A DNA stretch of 64,000 bases from Martinezella tropici (GCA_000799755.1 JUHI01000001.1:992001-1056000), one strand, 5' to 3'; positions 42,497 through 52,430 are shown, counted from the first letter of the stretch. The notes: generated by a model from the letters alone, not told the origin. Program-made: numbers and translations.

Positions 42497-43831
42497 CTAC
42501 CAGCGCCGCTCGAAACGGCGGCGCAGCAAGATCGCGCCGATATTCATCGCGACAAGGAAAAAGAGCAGGACGATGATGGCACCGGACGTTCTCTCGACGA
42601 AGGCACGCTCGGCTTCGCTTGCCCACATATAGATCTGCACCGGCAGCGCCGTCGAAGGATCGAGGGGCGATGCCGGATAGTTGGCGACGAACGCGACCAT
42701 GCCGATCAGGAGCAGCGGCGCGGTTTCGCCGAGGGCATGCGCCAGCCCGAGGATCGTGCCCGTCAGAATGCCGGGCATGGCAAGCGGCAGCACATGATGG
42801 AAGACCATCTGCATCCGCGAAGCGCCGAGACCGAGCGCCGCGCTGCGGATCGACGGCGGCACGGCGCGCAGCGCCGAACGCGTGGCGATGATGATCATCG
42901 GCAGCGTCATCAGGCTCAGCACGAGACCGCCGACCAGCGAGGCCGAACGCGGCAGGCCCATCACGTTGATGAAGACCGAGAGGCCCAGCAGGCCGTAGAC
43001 GATCGAGGGTACGGCTGCGAGATTGTTGATGTTGACCTCGATCAGGTCCGTCAGCCGGTTCTTCGGCGCGAACTCCTCCAGATAGATCGAGGCGGCGACA
43101 CCGACGGGCAAGGCAAGCACCAGCACGGTCAGCATCAGATAGAGCGAACCAATCAGCGCGACGCCTAGGCCGGCTGCTTCCGGCCGGCTGGAATTGCCCG
43201 ATACGAAGAGGCCGCTGTTGAAGGCCTTGTACAGCGCACCGCTATCGCCGAGCTGCTTCATCCAGGCGACCTGTCGGTCGGATACCTTGCGGTCCTTTTC
43301 ATCGACCGTGAGATCGATCTGGCCCTTGTTGGCGGAATCGATATTGGCACTGGCAAGGAAGGTGACGTTTTCGGTCGTCCCTATGATCGCGGGGTTGGCG
43401 ACGACACGGTCGCGCAGCGCGACCCTGGCGCCTTCCGACACCATCGCGGTCGCCTCGCGAACGAGGGCGCGATTGGCCGGATCGATGCCAAGCACCTTCA
43501 CCAGCGCGTCGCGAACGAGAACCGGATAATTGGCAGCAATCAGCACCTTCGGGTCGCTGGCGCGCTTGCCCGTTGGATCGATCACCTTCTCGGTAAATTC
43601 GATCGGCAAGGTGATCGAGGTCTGGACGAAGGCGGTATAGCCGGTGCGGACCACGGTCGAAACGAGGATGATGAGGAAGACGAGACCGAAGATGACCGCG
43701 GTCATGCCGTAGGCGCGGAACCGGCGCTCGGCGGCATAGCGCCTGGCGATGCCGATATCGCGACGCGCGGGCGCGCCTGGCGTCAGGCCGCGCGGCATGT
43801 TCAGCTGAGGGGAGGATACAACATCGCTCAT
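42497..43831 (-). CDS. pstA: Phosphate ABC transporter permease PstA
   Basis: A 444-residue inner-membrane permease, much longer than E. coli PstA (296) because of a periplasmic insertion of about 140 residues after the first membrane helix, as usual in rhizobia. The permease core carries [20 protein letters not shown] and the EAA-type loop [24 protein letters not shown]. The start ATG overlaps the pstC stop (ATGA), giving translational coupling. Forms the channel with PstC. Confidence 0.95.
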   Translation of the reverse strand: MSDVVSSPQLNMPRGLTPGAPARRDIGIARRYAAERRFRAYGMTAVIFGLVFLIILVSTVVRTGYTAFVQTSITLPIEFTEKVIDPTGKRASDPKVLIAANYPVLVRDALVKVLGIDPANRALVREATAMVSEGARVALRDRVVANPAIIGTTENVTFLASANIDSANKGQIDLTVDEKDRKVSDRQVAWMKQLGDSGALYKAFNSGLFVSGNSSRPEAAGLGVALIGSLYLMLTVLVLALPVGVAASIYLEEFAPKNRLTDLIEVNINNLAAVPSIVYGLLGLSVFINVMGLPRSASLVGGLVLSLMTLPMIIIATRSALRAVPPSIRSAALGLGASRMQMVFHHVLPLAMPGILTGTILGLAHALGETAPLLLIGMVAFVANYPASPLDPSTALPVQIYMWASEAERAFVERTSGAIIVLLFFLVAMNIGAILLRRRFERRW

Positions 43832-45315
43832 TCGTATTGCTCCCTGTAGCGGCGCACGATGTAGAGCGCATAGACGTTGAGGCACAGCGTCAGGCAGAAA
43901 AGCGTGATGCCGAGCGCGAAGGCGACGAGCGTCTGCGGCGACGTGAATTCCAGATCGCCGGTCAGCTGGTTGACGATCTTCACCGTAACCGTCGTCATCG
44001 GCTCGAAAGGATCGAGCTGCATACGCGCAGCCACGCCCGCCGCCAGCACCACGATCATCGTTTCGCCGATCGCCCGCGACGCCGTCATCAACAGCGCACC
44101 GACGATGCCGGGAAGGGCGGCCGGCAGCAGCACGCGCTTGACCGTTTCGGAACGCGTGGCGCCAAGGCCGAGCGAACCGTCGCGGAGCGAGCGCGGTACG
44201 GCCATGATGATATCGTCCGACAGCGAGGAGACATAAGGGATGAGCATCACGCCCATCACGAAGCCCGCCGTCAAAACGCTCTGGGCTTCGATGAAGCTTC
44301 TATAGTTCCCGGTCATCAGACCGTCGATCTCGGCGGAGATATCGCGCAGGAAGGGACCGACCGTAATGAGAGCGAAAAAGCCGTAGACGATCGTCGGAAT
44401 GCCGGCCAGAACCTCCAGCATCGGCTTGGCGATGGAGCGCACGCGGGCCGAGGCATATTCGGCCATGTAGATCGCCGCGAACAGGCCGATGGGCACGGCA
44501 AACAGCATGGCGACGAAGCCGATATAGATCGTACCGGCCAGCAGCGGGATCAGGCCGAAGGTGCCCGACGTCTGCGAGCCGGCGCCGGCAAAGCGCGGGT
44601 CCCAGACGGTGCCGAAGAAGAATTCATTGGCAGGCACCATGCTGAAGAAACGCGCCGCCTCCGAAAGCATGGAAACGACTATCCCGACGGTCGTCAGCAC
44701 CGCGATGGAGGAGGCTATGATCAGCGCGCCGAGAATGACCTGCTCGACACGGTTGCGGGCACGAAAGCGCAGCGCAATGGCACGCAGGCCGTAAACCGCG
44801 CAGAGCAGCGACAGGACGATCGCCGCTGCCGACATTACCACGCGGCTCACTTCGCGCATGCTGTTATACTTGTTGGCGGCATCGATCATGTAGCCGGTGG
44901 GGCGAACGGCGAGGGGGACGCCCTTCTGCGCCAACAGCAATTGCAGATCGGCCTTGCCGCCGTCGACATCGGCAAGTTCCCCGCTATCGAGCAGGCGCAT
45001 GCCGTGGGCGATGCTGCGCACCATGCCGTAGCTGAGATTGAGTTCGGCCTGCGGAAGAGACTGAACCTCCTCCGGAAAGGATTTGATCACCAGGCGGTCG
45101 ATGACCATCGGGCTGACGATCAGCCAGGCGCAGACGAGCGCCAGAGCCGGAAGCACCGCCCAGATCGCGGCATAGGCGCCATGATAGCCGAGCCGGGAAT
45201 GCATGGACGAAGACTTGCCGCCCGACAACGCAGCCGCCCTCACCCGCCCCAGCACAAAAGCAGAGGCGCCGAAGACCGACAAGCAAAGCAGCAGCAGCGA
45301 TACACTCATTCCCAT
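43828..45315 (-). CDS. pstC: Phosphate ABC transporter permease PstC
   Basis: A 495-residue permease, also longer than the enteric protein because of an N-terminal membrane and periplasmic part. The core shows IYMAEYASARVRSIAKPMLE, LAGIPTIVYGFFALITVGPF and the coupling loop SLGLGATRSETVKRVLLPAA. It pairs with PstA, whose start overlaps its stop. It follows pstS by 56 bases. Substrate assignment rests on operon context and family match. Confidence 0.95.
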   Translation of the reverse strand: MGMSVSLLLLCLSVFGASAFVLGRVRAAALSGGKSSSMHSRLGYHGAYAAIWAVLPALALVCAWLIVSPMVIDRLVIKSFPEEVQSLPQAELNLSYGMVRSIAHGMRLLDSGELADVDGGKADLQLLLAQKGVPLAVRPTGYMIDAANKYNSMREVSRVVMSAAAIVLSLLCAVYGLRAIALRFRARNRVEQVILGALIIASSIAVLTTVGIVVSMLSEAARFFSMVPANEFFFGTVWDPRFAGAGSQTSGTFGLIPLLAGTIYIGFVAMLFAVPIGLFAAIYMAEYASARVRSIAKPMLEVLAGIPTIVYGFFALITVGPFLRDISAEIDGLMTGNYRSFIEAQSVLTAGFVMGVMLIPYVSSLSDDIIMAVPRSLRDGSLGLGATRSETVKRVLLPAALPGIVGALLMTASRAIGETMIVVLAAGVAARMQLDPFEPMTTVTVKIVNQLTGDLEFTSPQTLVAFALGITLFCLTLCLNVYALYIVRRYREQYE

Positions 45316-45371
45316 TCCCCGGCGAACGCCGGCGCAGCAACACGCCGCGCCGCCGTTCAGCCCTTACGCAC

Positions 45372-46406
45372 TCACATGATCTTCCCGTCCGCGAAATCCT
45401 TGCGGATCTGGTCGCGCTCCACATCCGGCGCCGGCACAAGGCCATATTCCGCCAGCGGGCTGTCCGGTCCGATCATCTGATCGCTCGTGAAGAAATCGAC
45501 ATATTCCTTAAGCCCGGGGATGACACCCAGATGGGCCTTCTTGACGTAGAAGAACAACGGCCGCGATACCGGATAGGTACCGTCAGCAATCGTCTGGCCC
45601 GAAGGCACGATGCCGCTGACGGTGGCGACCTTCAGCTTGTCGGCGTTGTTCTGGAAGAAATACAGGCCGAAGACACCGATGCCGTGCTTGTTGGCATTGA
45701 TACGGGCCAGCGTCTCGGGATAATCGCCATCGATATCGACAGCAACGCCATCCTTGCGCACGGCGATGCACTTCTTCGCCTGCTCGCCGGCATCGGAAAC
45801 GGCGGCCTTGATGACATCAGTCGCACCCGAAGCCTTGCAGCCGGCGGCCAGCACCCTCTCTTCGAAGACTTCGCGCGTGCCGTGCTTCTCGCCCGGGATA
45901 TAGGCAGCGATTTCGAAGTCCGGCAGCGACGGATTGATCTCAGACCACTTCTTGTACGGGTTGGCGACCAGCTTGCCATCGACGACCACTTCGGCGGCAA
46001 GGGCCTTATAGAGATCGACCGGCTCGAACTTGATGTCCGGATTGCTCTTGTCGAAGGCGAAAACGATACCGTCATAGCCGATCTTGATCTGCTGGATATC
46101 AGCAACGCCGGCGGCCTTGCAGGCCTGGACTTCATTGTCCTTGATCGGGCGCGACGAGTTGGCGATGTCGATGGAGTCAGTTCCGACGCCCTTGCAGAAC
46201 TCCTTAAGGCCGGCGCCGGAGCCGCCGGACTCGATCACGGGAGTCTTGAAATTGGTAAAAGTCTTGCCGAAGGATTCGGCAACGATCTTGGCATATGGAA
46301 ATACGGTCGAGGAGCCGGCGACCTGAATTTGATCGCGGGCCGCGGCAACACCGGTAAAGGCAGCCGACGCAACCAGTGCAAGAATGGATATTTTCAAAGC
46401 ATTCAT
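45372..46406 (-). CDS. pstS: Phosphate ABC transporter substrate-binding protein PstS
   Basis: A 344-residue periplasmic binding protein with a signal peptide (LALVASAAFTGVAAARDQ; cleavage after VAAA). The phosphate-binding fold starts with IQVAGSSTVFPYAKIVAESF and includes ESGGSGAGLKEFCKGVGTDS and IANSSRPIKDNE, the residues that contact phosphate in the PstS-like family. It leads the pst genes. The 5' region contains a Pho box and nested palindromes at 46510-46569. It is the most highly expressed member of such operons. Confidence 0.96.
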   Translation of the reverse strand: MNALKISILALVASAAFTGVAAARDQIQVAGSSTVFPYAKIVAESFGKTFTNFKTPVIESGGSGAGLKEFCKGVGTDSIDIANSSRPIKDNEVQACKAAGVADIQQIKIGYDGIVFAFDKSNPDIKFEPVDLYKALAAEVVVDGKLVANPYKKWSEINPSLPDFEIAAYIPGEKHGTREVFEERVLAAGCKASGATDVIKAAVSDAGEQAKKCIAVRKDGVAVDIDGDYPETLARINANKHGIGVFGLYFFQNNADKLKVATVSGIVPSGQTIADGTYPVSRPLFFYVKKAHLGVIPGLKEYVDFFTSDQMIGPDSPLAEYGLVPAPDVERDQIRKDFADGKIM

Positions 46407-46509
46407 AACGAATCCCCCTAATGAGCTTTGAAGAGCGCTGTGGTGGACGCCACATCCACCTTTTCCAGCAGTCCATTCTTACTGGCGAAAACACCGTCCT
46501 TTTATGTCA

Positions 46510-46569
46510 GGCGAGTGAAACAATTATGACAAGTCATCTATCTGATATTATTCAGATAAGTCACTCGCC
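46510..46569 (-). promoter_or_regulatory. Pho box and nested palindromes upstream of pstS
   Basis: Minus-strand TTGTCATAATTGTTTCAC (46515-46532) resembles a Pho box, two 7-base half-sites 11 bases apart. Around it are three nested dyads: GGCGAGTGA (46510-46518) with TCACTCGCC (46561-46569); ATGAC-AA-GTCAT (46526-46537); and TATCTGA (46539-46545) with TCAGATA (46552-46558). Confidence 0.65.
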
Positions 46570-46592
46570 AAATAAGCCTCTCGCAGGGCTTT

Positions 46593-47849
46593 TCAGAAGC
46601 GAACCGTAAAGTCGGTTCCCTTTCCGACTTCCGACTTCACGATCAATCTGGCGCGGTGACGGGTGAGGATATGCTTGACGATGGCAAGCCCGAGACCGGT
46701 CCCCTTCTTGGAGCGGCTGTCCTCAACGTTAACGCGATAGAAGCGCTCGGTCAGGCGCGGCACATGTTCCGCTGGAATCCCCGGCCCCTTGTCCGAGACC
46801 ACGACCTCGACGGCCTGGCCGGCATCGCTGAGCACCGAAACCTCGACCGATTTGCCTTCCTGGCCGTATTTGCAGGCATTCTCGATCAGGTTCTCGAAGA
46901 CCTGCACCAGTTCGTCGCGATCGCCCAGCACCTCGACCTTGCCCGCCGGCAGATGCAGATTGATCGCCACGTCGAGGTCTCCCGCAAGCGGCAGCAGGGA
47001 GTCGCGGACATGACCGAGCAAGGGCACGAGATCCACCTTCTGATCCGGCGCGATGTGCGACTTCAATTCCAGACGCGACAGCGACAGGAGATCATCAACG
47101 AGCCGGCTCATGCGCGTCGTCTGGTCGAGCATGATGCCGAGGAAACGCTGCTGCGCCTTCGGATCGGATTTGGCCGGCCCCTGGATAGTCTCGATGAAGC
47201 CGCGCAACGACGCAAGCGGCGTGCGCAATTCATGGCTGGCATTGGCGACGAAATCGGAGCGCATGCGGTCGATATGGCGCAGCTCCGATATATCGCGGAA
47301 GGAGAGCAGGAAGAGAGCATCCTCCTGCTTGTCGATCTCGGGCAGATCGATCGGCGCGATACGCACGATATAGACCCGCTCCGAGGGCAAGCGCTCGGAA
47401 TGTTCGATCTGGTTCGGCGCGTTGGTGGTGATGGTCTCCCGGACCATATCGAGCAGGCCCGGCGAGCGCAGCTTCGAGGAAATATGTGCGCCGATCGGAA
47501 AGGCGCCGAAGGCCTTTTCGACGGCGGTGTTCTGCACCAGCACCGATGCCTCGCGGTCGATGATCAGCACGGGTATGTCGAGCGCCGCCAATCCGGCAAA
47601 AGCGGTGCGCAGCAGGATCTGCAGATCGACGGGCGCCGGTTCGTCCTGCGCCGGCACGACCACCCGCTCCACCAGCGGCGGCCGAAGCAGCGTGACGATC
47701 ATGACGATCACCCAGATCCAGAATACCGCGCCGGTATTGATGCCTTCAACGAGCGCTAGCGCGGCAATCAGCGTCGCCAGGATCAGGATGGCGCTCTCCT
47801 GCCGCAGCCGCACCGCCAACTTCCTGACAAATGACCATTCGTCTTCCAA
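46593..47849 (-). CDS. phoR: Phosphate regulon sensor histidine kinase PhoR
   Basis: A 418-residue membrane kinase. Two N-terminal hydrophobic helices (SAILILATLIAALALVEGIN and FWIWVIVMIVTLLRP) are followed by a PAS-like region (LAALDIPVLIIDREASVLVQ), a HisKA domain with the phospho-acceptor His in VANASHELRTPLASLRGF, and the ATPase with N-box LIENACKYGQEG, G1 VSDKGPGIP and G2 GTGLGLAIVKHIL. It phosphorylates PhoB at low phosphate. Only one Pho half-site (ATGACAG, 47911-47917) is visible upstream. The gene lies 186 bases before pstS, so the pst genes have their own promoter. Confidence 0.95.
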   Translation of the reverse strand: MEDEWSFVRKLAVRLRQESAILILATLIAALALVEGINTGAVFWIWVIVMIVTLLRPPLVERVVVPAQDEPAPVDLQILLRTAFAGLAALDIPVLIIDREASVLVQNTAVEKAFGAFPIGAHISSKLRSPGLLDMVRETITTNAPNQIEHSERLPSERVYIVRIAPIDLPEIDKQEDALFLLSFRDISELRHIDRMRSDFVANASHELRTPLASLRGFIETIQGPAKSDPKAQQRFLGIMLDQTTRMSRLVDDLLSLSRLELKSHIAPDQKVDLVPLLGHVRDSLLPLAGDLDVAINLHLPAGKVEVLGDRDELVQVFENLIENACKYGQEGKSVEVSVLSDAGQAVEVVVSDKGPGIPAEHVPRLTERFYRVNVEDSRSKKGTGLGLAIVKHILTRHRARLIVKSEVGKGTDFTVRF

Positions 47850-48096
47850 CTGCGCCCGTCCCTTCGCGTACCATCATGGAATGCTGGATTCCGCCTCTTA
47901 TCCGCGATTCATGACAGAAGTATTCGGCTCTATCCACAGAAGCCCGTAACTGACAAGAATAAATGTAGCCGGCAAAAGAGGAACGCAGCAAAGGGCTTGA
48001 AACCATTGAACAAAAGCTCCAGTTTCCGGGATGAGCTTTTTTTGCCGCAGTTAAGCGGCGGGGTTAACGCAGGGTAAATAGCCGAGGAGCCGATTT

Positions 48097-48978
48097 ATGG
48101 GAGAGCAAGCAGAAAGCCGCGCGGTGGAGCTGGATATCCATGGCGTCAAGCGCATATTCGATGTCGATGACCCCGTCCTTCCGGGCTGGATCGACGGCGA
48201 GGCGCTGGCCTCGGGCGGCTACCCTTACAACAAGAAGCTCAAGGAAGACGAGTATCTGGCGGAGCTGAAAGCACTGCAGATCGAGCTCATCAAGGTGCAA
48301 TTCTGGCTGCAGGCGACAGGCAAGCGGGTGATGGCGCTATTCGAAGGGCGCGACGCCGCCGGCAAGGGGGGCTCGATCGCCGCCGCCTCGGCGCATATGA
48401 ATCCTCGCCTGGCGCGCGTCGTGGCACTGACGAAACCGACCGACCGCGAAAGTGGGCAGTGGTATTTTCAGCGCTACGTCGCTCAGTTCCCGACGGCGGG
48501 CGAATTCGTGCTGTTCGACCGCTCCTGGTATAACCGTGCCGGCGTCGAGCCGGTCATGGGTTTCTGCACGCCGAAACAATACGAGCAGTTTCTGAAACAG
48601 GCGCCGCAGATGGAAAAGCTCATCGTTCAGGACGGCATCCACTTCTTCAAATTCTATCTCGATATCGGCCGGGAAATGCAGCTCAAGCGTTTCCACGATC
48701 GCCGGCACGATCCGCGCGCCGTCTGGAAGCTTTCCTCGATGGATATCGCCGCCCTGCCAAAATGGAAGGACTACAGCGAGAAGCGCGACCGGATGCTGAA
48801 GGACACGCATACCGACCACGCGCCCTGGACCGTCATCCGCGCCAACGACAAACGGCGCGCCCGCCTGAACCTCGTTCGCCACATTCTGCTGACGCTCGAC
48901 TATGACGGCAAGGACAAGAAGGCCGTCGGCAAGATCGACCAGAAGATCCTCGGCATGGGATCGGACATTCTCAGCTAG
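48097..48978 (+). CDS. ppk2: Polyphosphate kinase 2
   Basis: A 293-residue PPK2 of the single-domain class, which transfers phosphate between polyphosphate and nucleotides, usually favouring GTP or ATP synthesis from polyphosphate. Walker [14 protein letters not shown] is near 82-94, with the lid and Walker B parts [18 protein letters not shown] and [18 protein letters not shown], and the conserved [12 protein letters not shown]. Divergent from phoR, it links phosphate starvation to phosphate storage. The start has AGGAGCC a few bases upstream. In Sinorhizobium the same gene also lies next to phoR. Confidence 0.94.
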   Translation: MGEQAESRAVELDIHGVKRIFDVDDPVLPGWIDGEALASGGYPYNKKLKEDEYLAELKALQIELIKVQFWLQATGKRVMALFEGRDAAGKGGSIAAASAHMNPRLARVVALTKPTDRESGQWYFQRYVAQFPTAGEFVLFDRSWYNRAGVEPVMGFCTPKQYEQFLKQAPQMEKLIVQDGIHFFKFYLDIGREMQLKRFHDRRHDPRAVWKLSSMDIAALPKWKDYSEKRDRMLKDTHTDHAPWTVIRANDKRRARLNLVRHILLTLDYDGKDKKAVGKIDQKILGMGSDILS

Positions 48979-49060
48979 AGCCCCCTGTTCTCAAGCAATT
49001 CCGGACGAGAGGCGGCCGCGCAGTTTTACCCGAATTGCCCCAAAGGCCCACAGCCCGGGC

Positions 49061-50308
49061 TTATTGCCCGGGCAGTACGCGGATGGCGTATATGTTGACG
49101 CCGCGGGCCTTGCCATCGACATCGCTGTTGATGATGAGGCGACCCGACGCGGTCGGCGCAGTCGAGCGATCGAAACGGATCTGGAAGAGCGCGTCCGTCT
49201 TCTCGCGGCTGACGGTGAAGCGATGGCGCCCGCAGCGGCCCAGCGAGCCGAAATCGCATTCCACGGTGATCTGCGTCGGCGCGTCCGAGGTCGACTGCAA
49301 TGTCAGCGCGACCGTCGAAGCCTTGCCTGCCATCTGCTGCAGCACATTCACCGGCACTTCGATCGAACCGCTGCCGTCCGAAGCGGGGCTGAGCGAGGTC
49401 AGCCGTACGGCCGGCCCCTCGTTCTCAGACACGTTTTCAGCCTTCGACTGCGGGCCGGTCGTAATCTTCGGCGCGTCGGTGGGCTTCAGTATCTCCAGCC
49501 ACTCCGAGGAAAAGCTGTTCTGCGGATCGATGGTCGCAAGGCCCGGATTGACGGGGCCGCTATTGTCGTCCTCATCGGAGTTATCGTCATCGTTGCTGTT
49601 GCCGCTGAAATCCTGCGAATCGACATGTGCCGGCGGGTTCGGCACGCTCGTATCGCGTTGGGAGGCCGACATGAACACGCCCGAGGTCTTGATCCACCAG
49701 GCGCCGACACCGAGGAAGGCAAGCAGGATGCAGAAGATAAGCAGGCGCGAGAAGAATTTGCGCGGCTTGCGACGGACGGCGGCGCGCTCCGGCTTGAAAT
49801 TCATCGACCGTGCCTGAGGCGGCATATCGGCCGTGGGACGCATATCGCTGTCCGCGCCGAGGTGGTCGGCGGGGCTGGCGCGCATATCGCCGAAATCGTC
49901 GTGCCTCGCCGCAGGCTCGACCGACATCGGTTCGACCGGCGCAGCGGCGCTCGCGGGCATGGGCGGGTCGCGTGTTTCCCCGCGCACGCTCATGACCGGC
50001 TCCGGCCGCTGTGCCGCCTGCCCGACTTCCGCCCGCGATGCTGAAGGAGAAACATTGGGAGCATCGAGTTCCGGCGCAACCGGTATCGCCTGCGCGGGGC
50101 GGATGCGCTCTTCGGCTTCGATCTCGCGGATGGTCGCTTCCAGCCGCTGACGTTGGGCCGCGACCACGTTCACATCGGTAATATCCTGTTTGCGGAGGCC
50201 GGCTTCCAGCGCCTGACGTGCCGATTGATAGATGCGAGCCCGGATTTCCGGATTGGCGCGATCGGACCGCTCCAAGGCGCTTCTGATAGCCGTTTCTAAT
50301 CCGCTCAC
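49061..50308 (-). CDS. Single-pass membrane protein with periplasmic beta domain, function unknown
   Basis: A 415-residue protein. Residues 1-75 are helical and charged (YQSARQALEAGLRKQDITDV). A Pro/Ala-rich cytoplasmic linker follows, then one membrane helix (LLIFCILLAFLGVGAWWI, about 190-210). The periplasmic part ends in a beta-rich domain of about 120 residues containing VECDFGSLGRCGRHRFTVSR and GRLIINSDVDGKARGVNIYA, reminiscent of carbohydrate-binding sandwich folds. No catalytic motif is seen. A similarly arranged protein is encoded next to ppk2 in other rhizobia. A possible cell-envelope role is inference. Confidence 0.75.
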   Translation of the reverse strand: MSGLETAIRSALERSDRANPEIRARIYQSARQALEAGLRKQDITDVNVVAAQRQRLEATIREIEAEERIRPAQAIPVAPELDAPNVSPSASRAEVGQAAQRPEPVMSVRGETRDPPMPASAAAPVEPMSVEPAARHDDFGDMRASPADHLGADSDMRPTADMPPQARSMNFKPERAAVRRKPRKFFSRLLIFCILLAFLGVGAWWIKTSGVFMSASQRDTSVPNPPAHVDSQDFSGNSNDDDNSDEDDNSGPVNPGLATIDPQNSFSSEWLEILKPTDAPKITTGPQSKAENVSENEGPAVRLTSLSPASDGSGSIEVPVNVLQQMAGKASTVALTLQSTSDAPTQITVECDFGSLGRCGRHRFTVSREKTDALFQIRFDRSTAPTASGRLIINSDVDGKARGVNIYAIRVLPGQ

Positions 50309-50584
50309 ATCAGATCCTTTACTCTCACTCGCAACATACTCGCATACTCTACCGACAAAGCCGCCAGATTTTCATCATCCGTTAACCGGATTCGGTAACG
50401 CCCAGTTTGGCAATACGCAAGCCTCCGACATGGGTTAAGGGCACTCGGGCGGGGATAAACGGCAAAGACGACGCAAATGGGGTGGCAGTCGAGGGAAGGT
50501 ATCGGGCCGGGACGGTCAAACGCTATTGCCTACTGCCTATTGCCCGCGTCTTCCACCATCTTCCCCTCCCGCCAGACATCTGCT

Positions 50585-50620
50585 ATCCATTTTGACGTTT
50601 TCGTAAACGTCAAAATGGAT
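50585..50620. promoter_or_regulatory. 36-base perfect palindromic operator overlapping the start of the nitronate monooxygenase gene
   Basis: Two 16-base arms, ATCCATTTTGACGTTT (50585-50600) and AAACGTCAAAATGGAT (50605-50620), are exact inverted copies around TCGT. The core TTGACGTTT-N4-AAACGTCAA equals that at 2150-2171. A TGCTATCC extended -10-like element abuts the left arm, so transcription would start inside the palindrome. Confidence 0.8.
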
Positions 50621-50627
50621 GATGTTC

Positions 50628-51587
50628 ATGGTCCTTCCCTCCATCCTGACCGAGCGCCTGCGCCTGCCGGTCGTGGCTTCGCCTCTTTTCATCATCTCTC
50701 ATCCGGCGCTGACGCTGGCACAGTGCAAGGCGGGTGTCGTCGGCTCGTTTCCGGCGCTGAACGCCCGTCCCGAAAGCCAACTCGACGAATGGCTTGCCAT
50801 GATCACCGAGGACCTTGCCGCACACAATGCCGCAAATCCGGAACGCCCGGCAGCCCCCTTTGCGGTCAATCAGATCGTCCATACGTCGAACAAGCGCCTC
50901 GAACACGATCTGATGCTCTGCGTGAAATACAAGGTGCCGATCGTCATCTCCTCGCTCGGCGCCGTGCCGGAAGTGAATGCGGCCGTGCATTCCTATGGCG
51001 GCATCGTGCTGCACGACATCATCAACAACCGCCATGCCAATTCAGCGATCCGCAAGGGCGCCGACGGGCTGATTGCCGTCGCCGCCGGCGCCGGCGGTCA
51101 TGCCGGCCAGCTTTCGCCCTTCGCGCTGGTGCAGGAAATCCGCGAATGGTTCGACGGGCCGCTACTGCTGGCGGGCGCCATCGCCACCGGCGGCGCCATC
51201 CTGGCGGCACAGGCGGCGGGCGCCGATCTTGCCTATATCGGTTCGCCCTTCATCGCGACGGAAGAGGCGCGTGCAGCCGACGCCTACAAGCAGGCGATCG
51301 TCGAGGGCACTGCCGCCGATATCGTCTATTCCAATTATTTCACTGGCGTGCTTGGCAATTATCTGAAGCCCTCGATCCGCGCCGCCGGCCTCGACCCGGA
51401 CAACCTGCCCGAGGCAGACCCCTCGAAAATGGATTTCGAGGCAGCCACGACCGGCGTGAAGGCCTGGAAAGATATCTGGGGTTCCGGACAGGGCATCGGC
51501 GCCGTCAAATCCATCCAGCCCGTTGCCGCCCTCGTCGACCGGCTGGAGGCGGAATACCGGCAAGCGCGCGCGCGCCTATCCCTCTGA
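50628..51587 (+). CDS. Nitronate monooxygenase family flavoprotein (NPD)
   Basis: A 319-residue TIM-barrel FMN protein of the nitronate monooxygenase/2-nitropropane dioxygenase family (LRLPVVASPLFIISHPALTL, CKAGVVGSFPALNARPESQ, ADGLIAVAAGAGGHAGQLSP, LAGAIATGGAILAAQAAGAD). Such enzymes oxidize alkyl nitronates such as propionate-3-nitronate; related FabK proteins reduce enoyl-ACP. Three in-frame ATGs occur at 50619, 50622 and 50628; none has a good ribosome site, and the first lies inside the operator, so I use the last. The shared operator with the acyl-CoA dehydrogenase suggests a link to acyl-CoA catabolism. A strong terminator follows. Confidence 0.87.
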   Translation: MVLPSILTERLRLPVVASPLFIISHPALTLAQCKAGVVGSFPALNARPESQLDEWLAMITEDLAAHNAANPERPAAPFAVNQIVHTSNKRLEHDLMLCVKYKVPIVISSLGAVPEVNAAVHSYGGIVLHDIINNRHANSAIRKGADGLIAVAAGAGGHAGQLSPFALVQEIREWFDGPLLLAGAIATGGAILAAQAAGADLAYIGSPFIATEEARAADAYKQAIVEGTAADIVYSNYFTGVLGNYLKPSIRAAGLDPDNLPEADPSKMDFEAATTGVKAWKDIWGSGQGIGAVKSIQPVAALVDRLEAEYRQARARLSL

Positions 51588-51600
51588 CCGGCGAGGAAAT

Positions 51601-51633
51601 GCGGGGCTTTTTTCACAAGCACCCCGCTTTTTT
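51601..51633 (+). terminator. Intrinsic terminator of the nitronate monooxygenase gene
   Basis: Stem GCGGGG (51601-51606) / CCCCGC (51622-51627), followed by six T. Confidence 0.85.
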
Positions 51634-51725
51634 GCCAATTGGCAATTTGAGCGCTTGAAATCTGCCGGCATAGACTGTATCAGCGCCATGCAAATCGCGG
51701 GGCCGAACCGAACGCTCCGTAGAAT

Positions 51726-51801
51726 GCCGCTTTAGCTCAGTCGGTAGAGCACATCATTCGTAATGATGGGGTCACGTGTTCGAGTCACGTAAGCGGCACC
51801 A
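51726..51801 (+). tRNA. tRNA-Thr (anticodon CGT)
   Basis: A 76-base tRNA with encoded CCA. The acceptor stem is GCCGCTT / AAGCGGC, the D arm GCTC AGTCGGTA GAGC, the anticodon arm CATCA-TTCGTAA-TGATG giving anticodon CGT, and the T loop TTCGAGT. No integrase or island boundary is seen. Confidence 0.95.
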
Positions 51802-52106
51802 TTTGTTTTCAAACAGTTGGCCACGAATAATCTGCATCGCCACTTCGATGCATTCCTACAGACGTTCCTAGACGTCTAGCTTCCCTCGTGTTCGGAGCGA
51901 CTCTCCATGTAACGCGAAGCACGCCAACGATTTCAGCACGATCAGACGGCGCCCTCGCTCCAGCGCGATTTTTCAGTATTTCGGGCTTGCTTGCTGACAA
52001 AGATTGACCGCATGCGCCTGGAAACGAGCCGCCAGATTAAAAAAGTTAAATGCGTACCGAAGGAAAAAGGGGCAAAACAGCCCTTCGTCTGGCGGAGGCT
52101 TCGACC
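51802..52106. other. 305-base gap between tRNA-Thr and the first DUF982 gene
   Basis: No open frame with a ribosome site, hairpin terminator or recognizable repeat is seen. The end of the region must contain the promoter of the DUF982 pair. Confidence 0.5.
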
Positions 52107-52355
52107 ATGAACACCGTGCTGCGTTTTGCTCCGATCCGCGTCATTCGCAGCCATTCGGGTGAGACGAAATCCGTGGGTACGGCCGACGAAGTCTGGAAGA
52201 CGCTGCTCGACGACTGGCCATCGGAAGAGGGTGACTGCTTTCTGTCCGCGCTCCTCATCTGCATAGACGTCCAGCGTGGCGAGCGGACACCCGAGGAGGC
52301 GCGCGTTGCCTTCATCGCGGCAGCCGTCGAGGCGGGAGTCCCCTTACTGTCGTAA
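52107..52355 (+). CDS. DUF982 family protein (first of pair)
   Basis: An 82-residue small protein of the rhizobial DUF982 family, recognized by VWKTLLDDWPSEEGDCFLSA and TPEEARVAFIAAAVEAGVPL. The pattern is a short beta start, a WP-containing helix and a C-terminal helix with ARxAFIAA. The family is largely restricted to Rhizobiales, often in many copies, and has no known function. GGAGG lies 8 bases before ATG 52107. A second DUF982 gene follows after 75 bases. Confidence 0.85.
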   Translation: MNTVLRFAPIRVIRSHSGETKSVGTADEVWKTLLDDWPSEEGDCFLSALLICIDVQRGERTPEEARVAFIAAAVEAGVPLLS

Positions 52356-52430
52356 TAGCGCAGACCTCGCCACTGCCTTTCCGGGAACATTCCGGCTAAA
52401 GGCACGTTGACGACGGAAAGGAGAAACCTC

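Noticed and set aside
43837..45480. 547-residue open frame on the plus strand
   Set aside because: Antisense to pstC and the end of pstS; composition rich in Arg, His and Gln typical of shadow frames.
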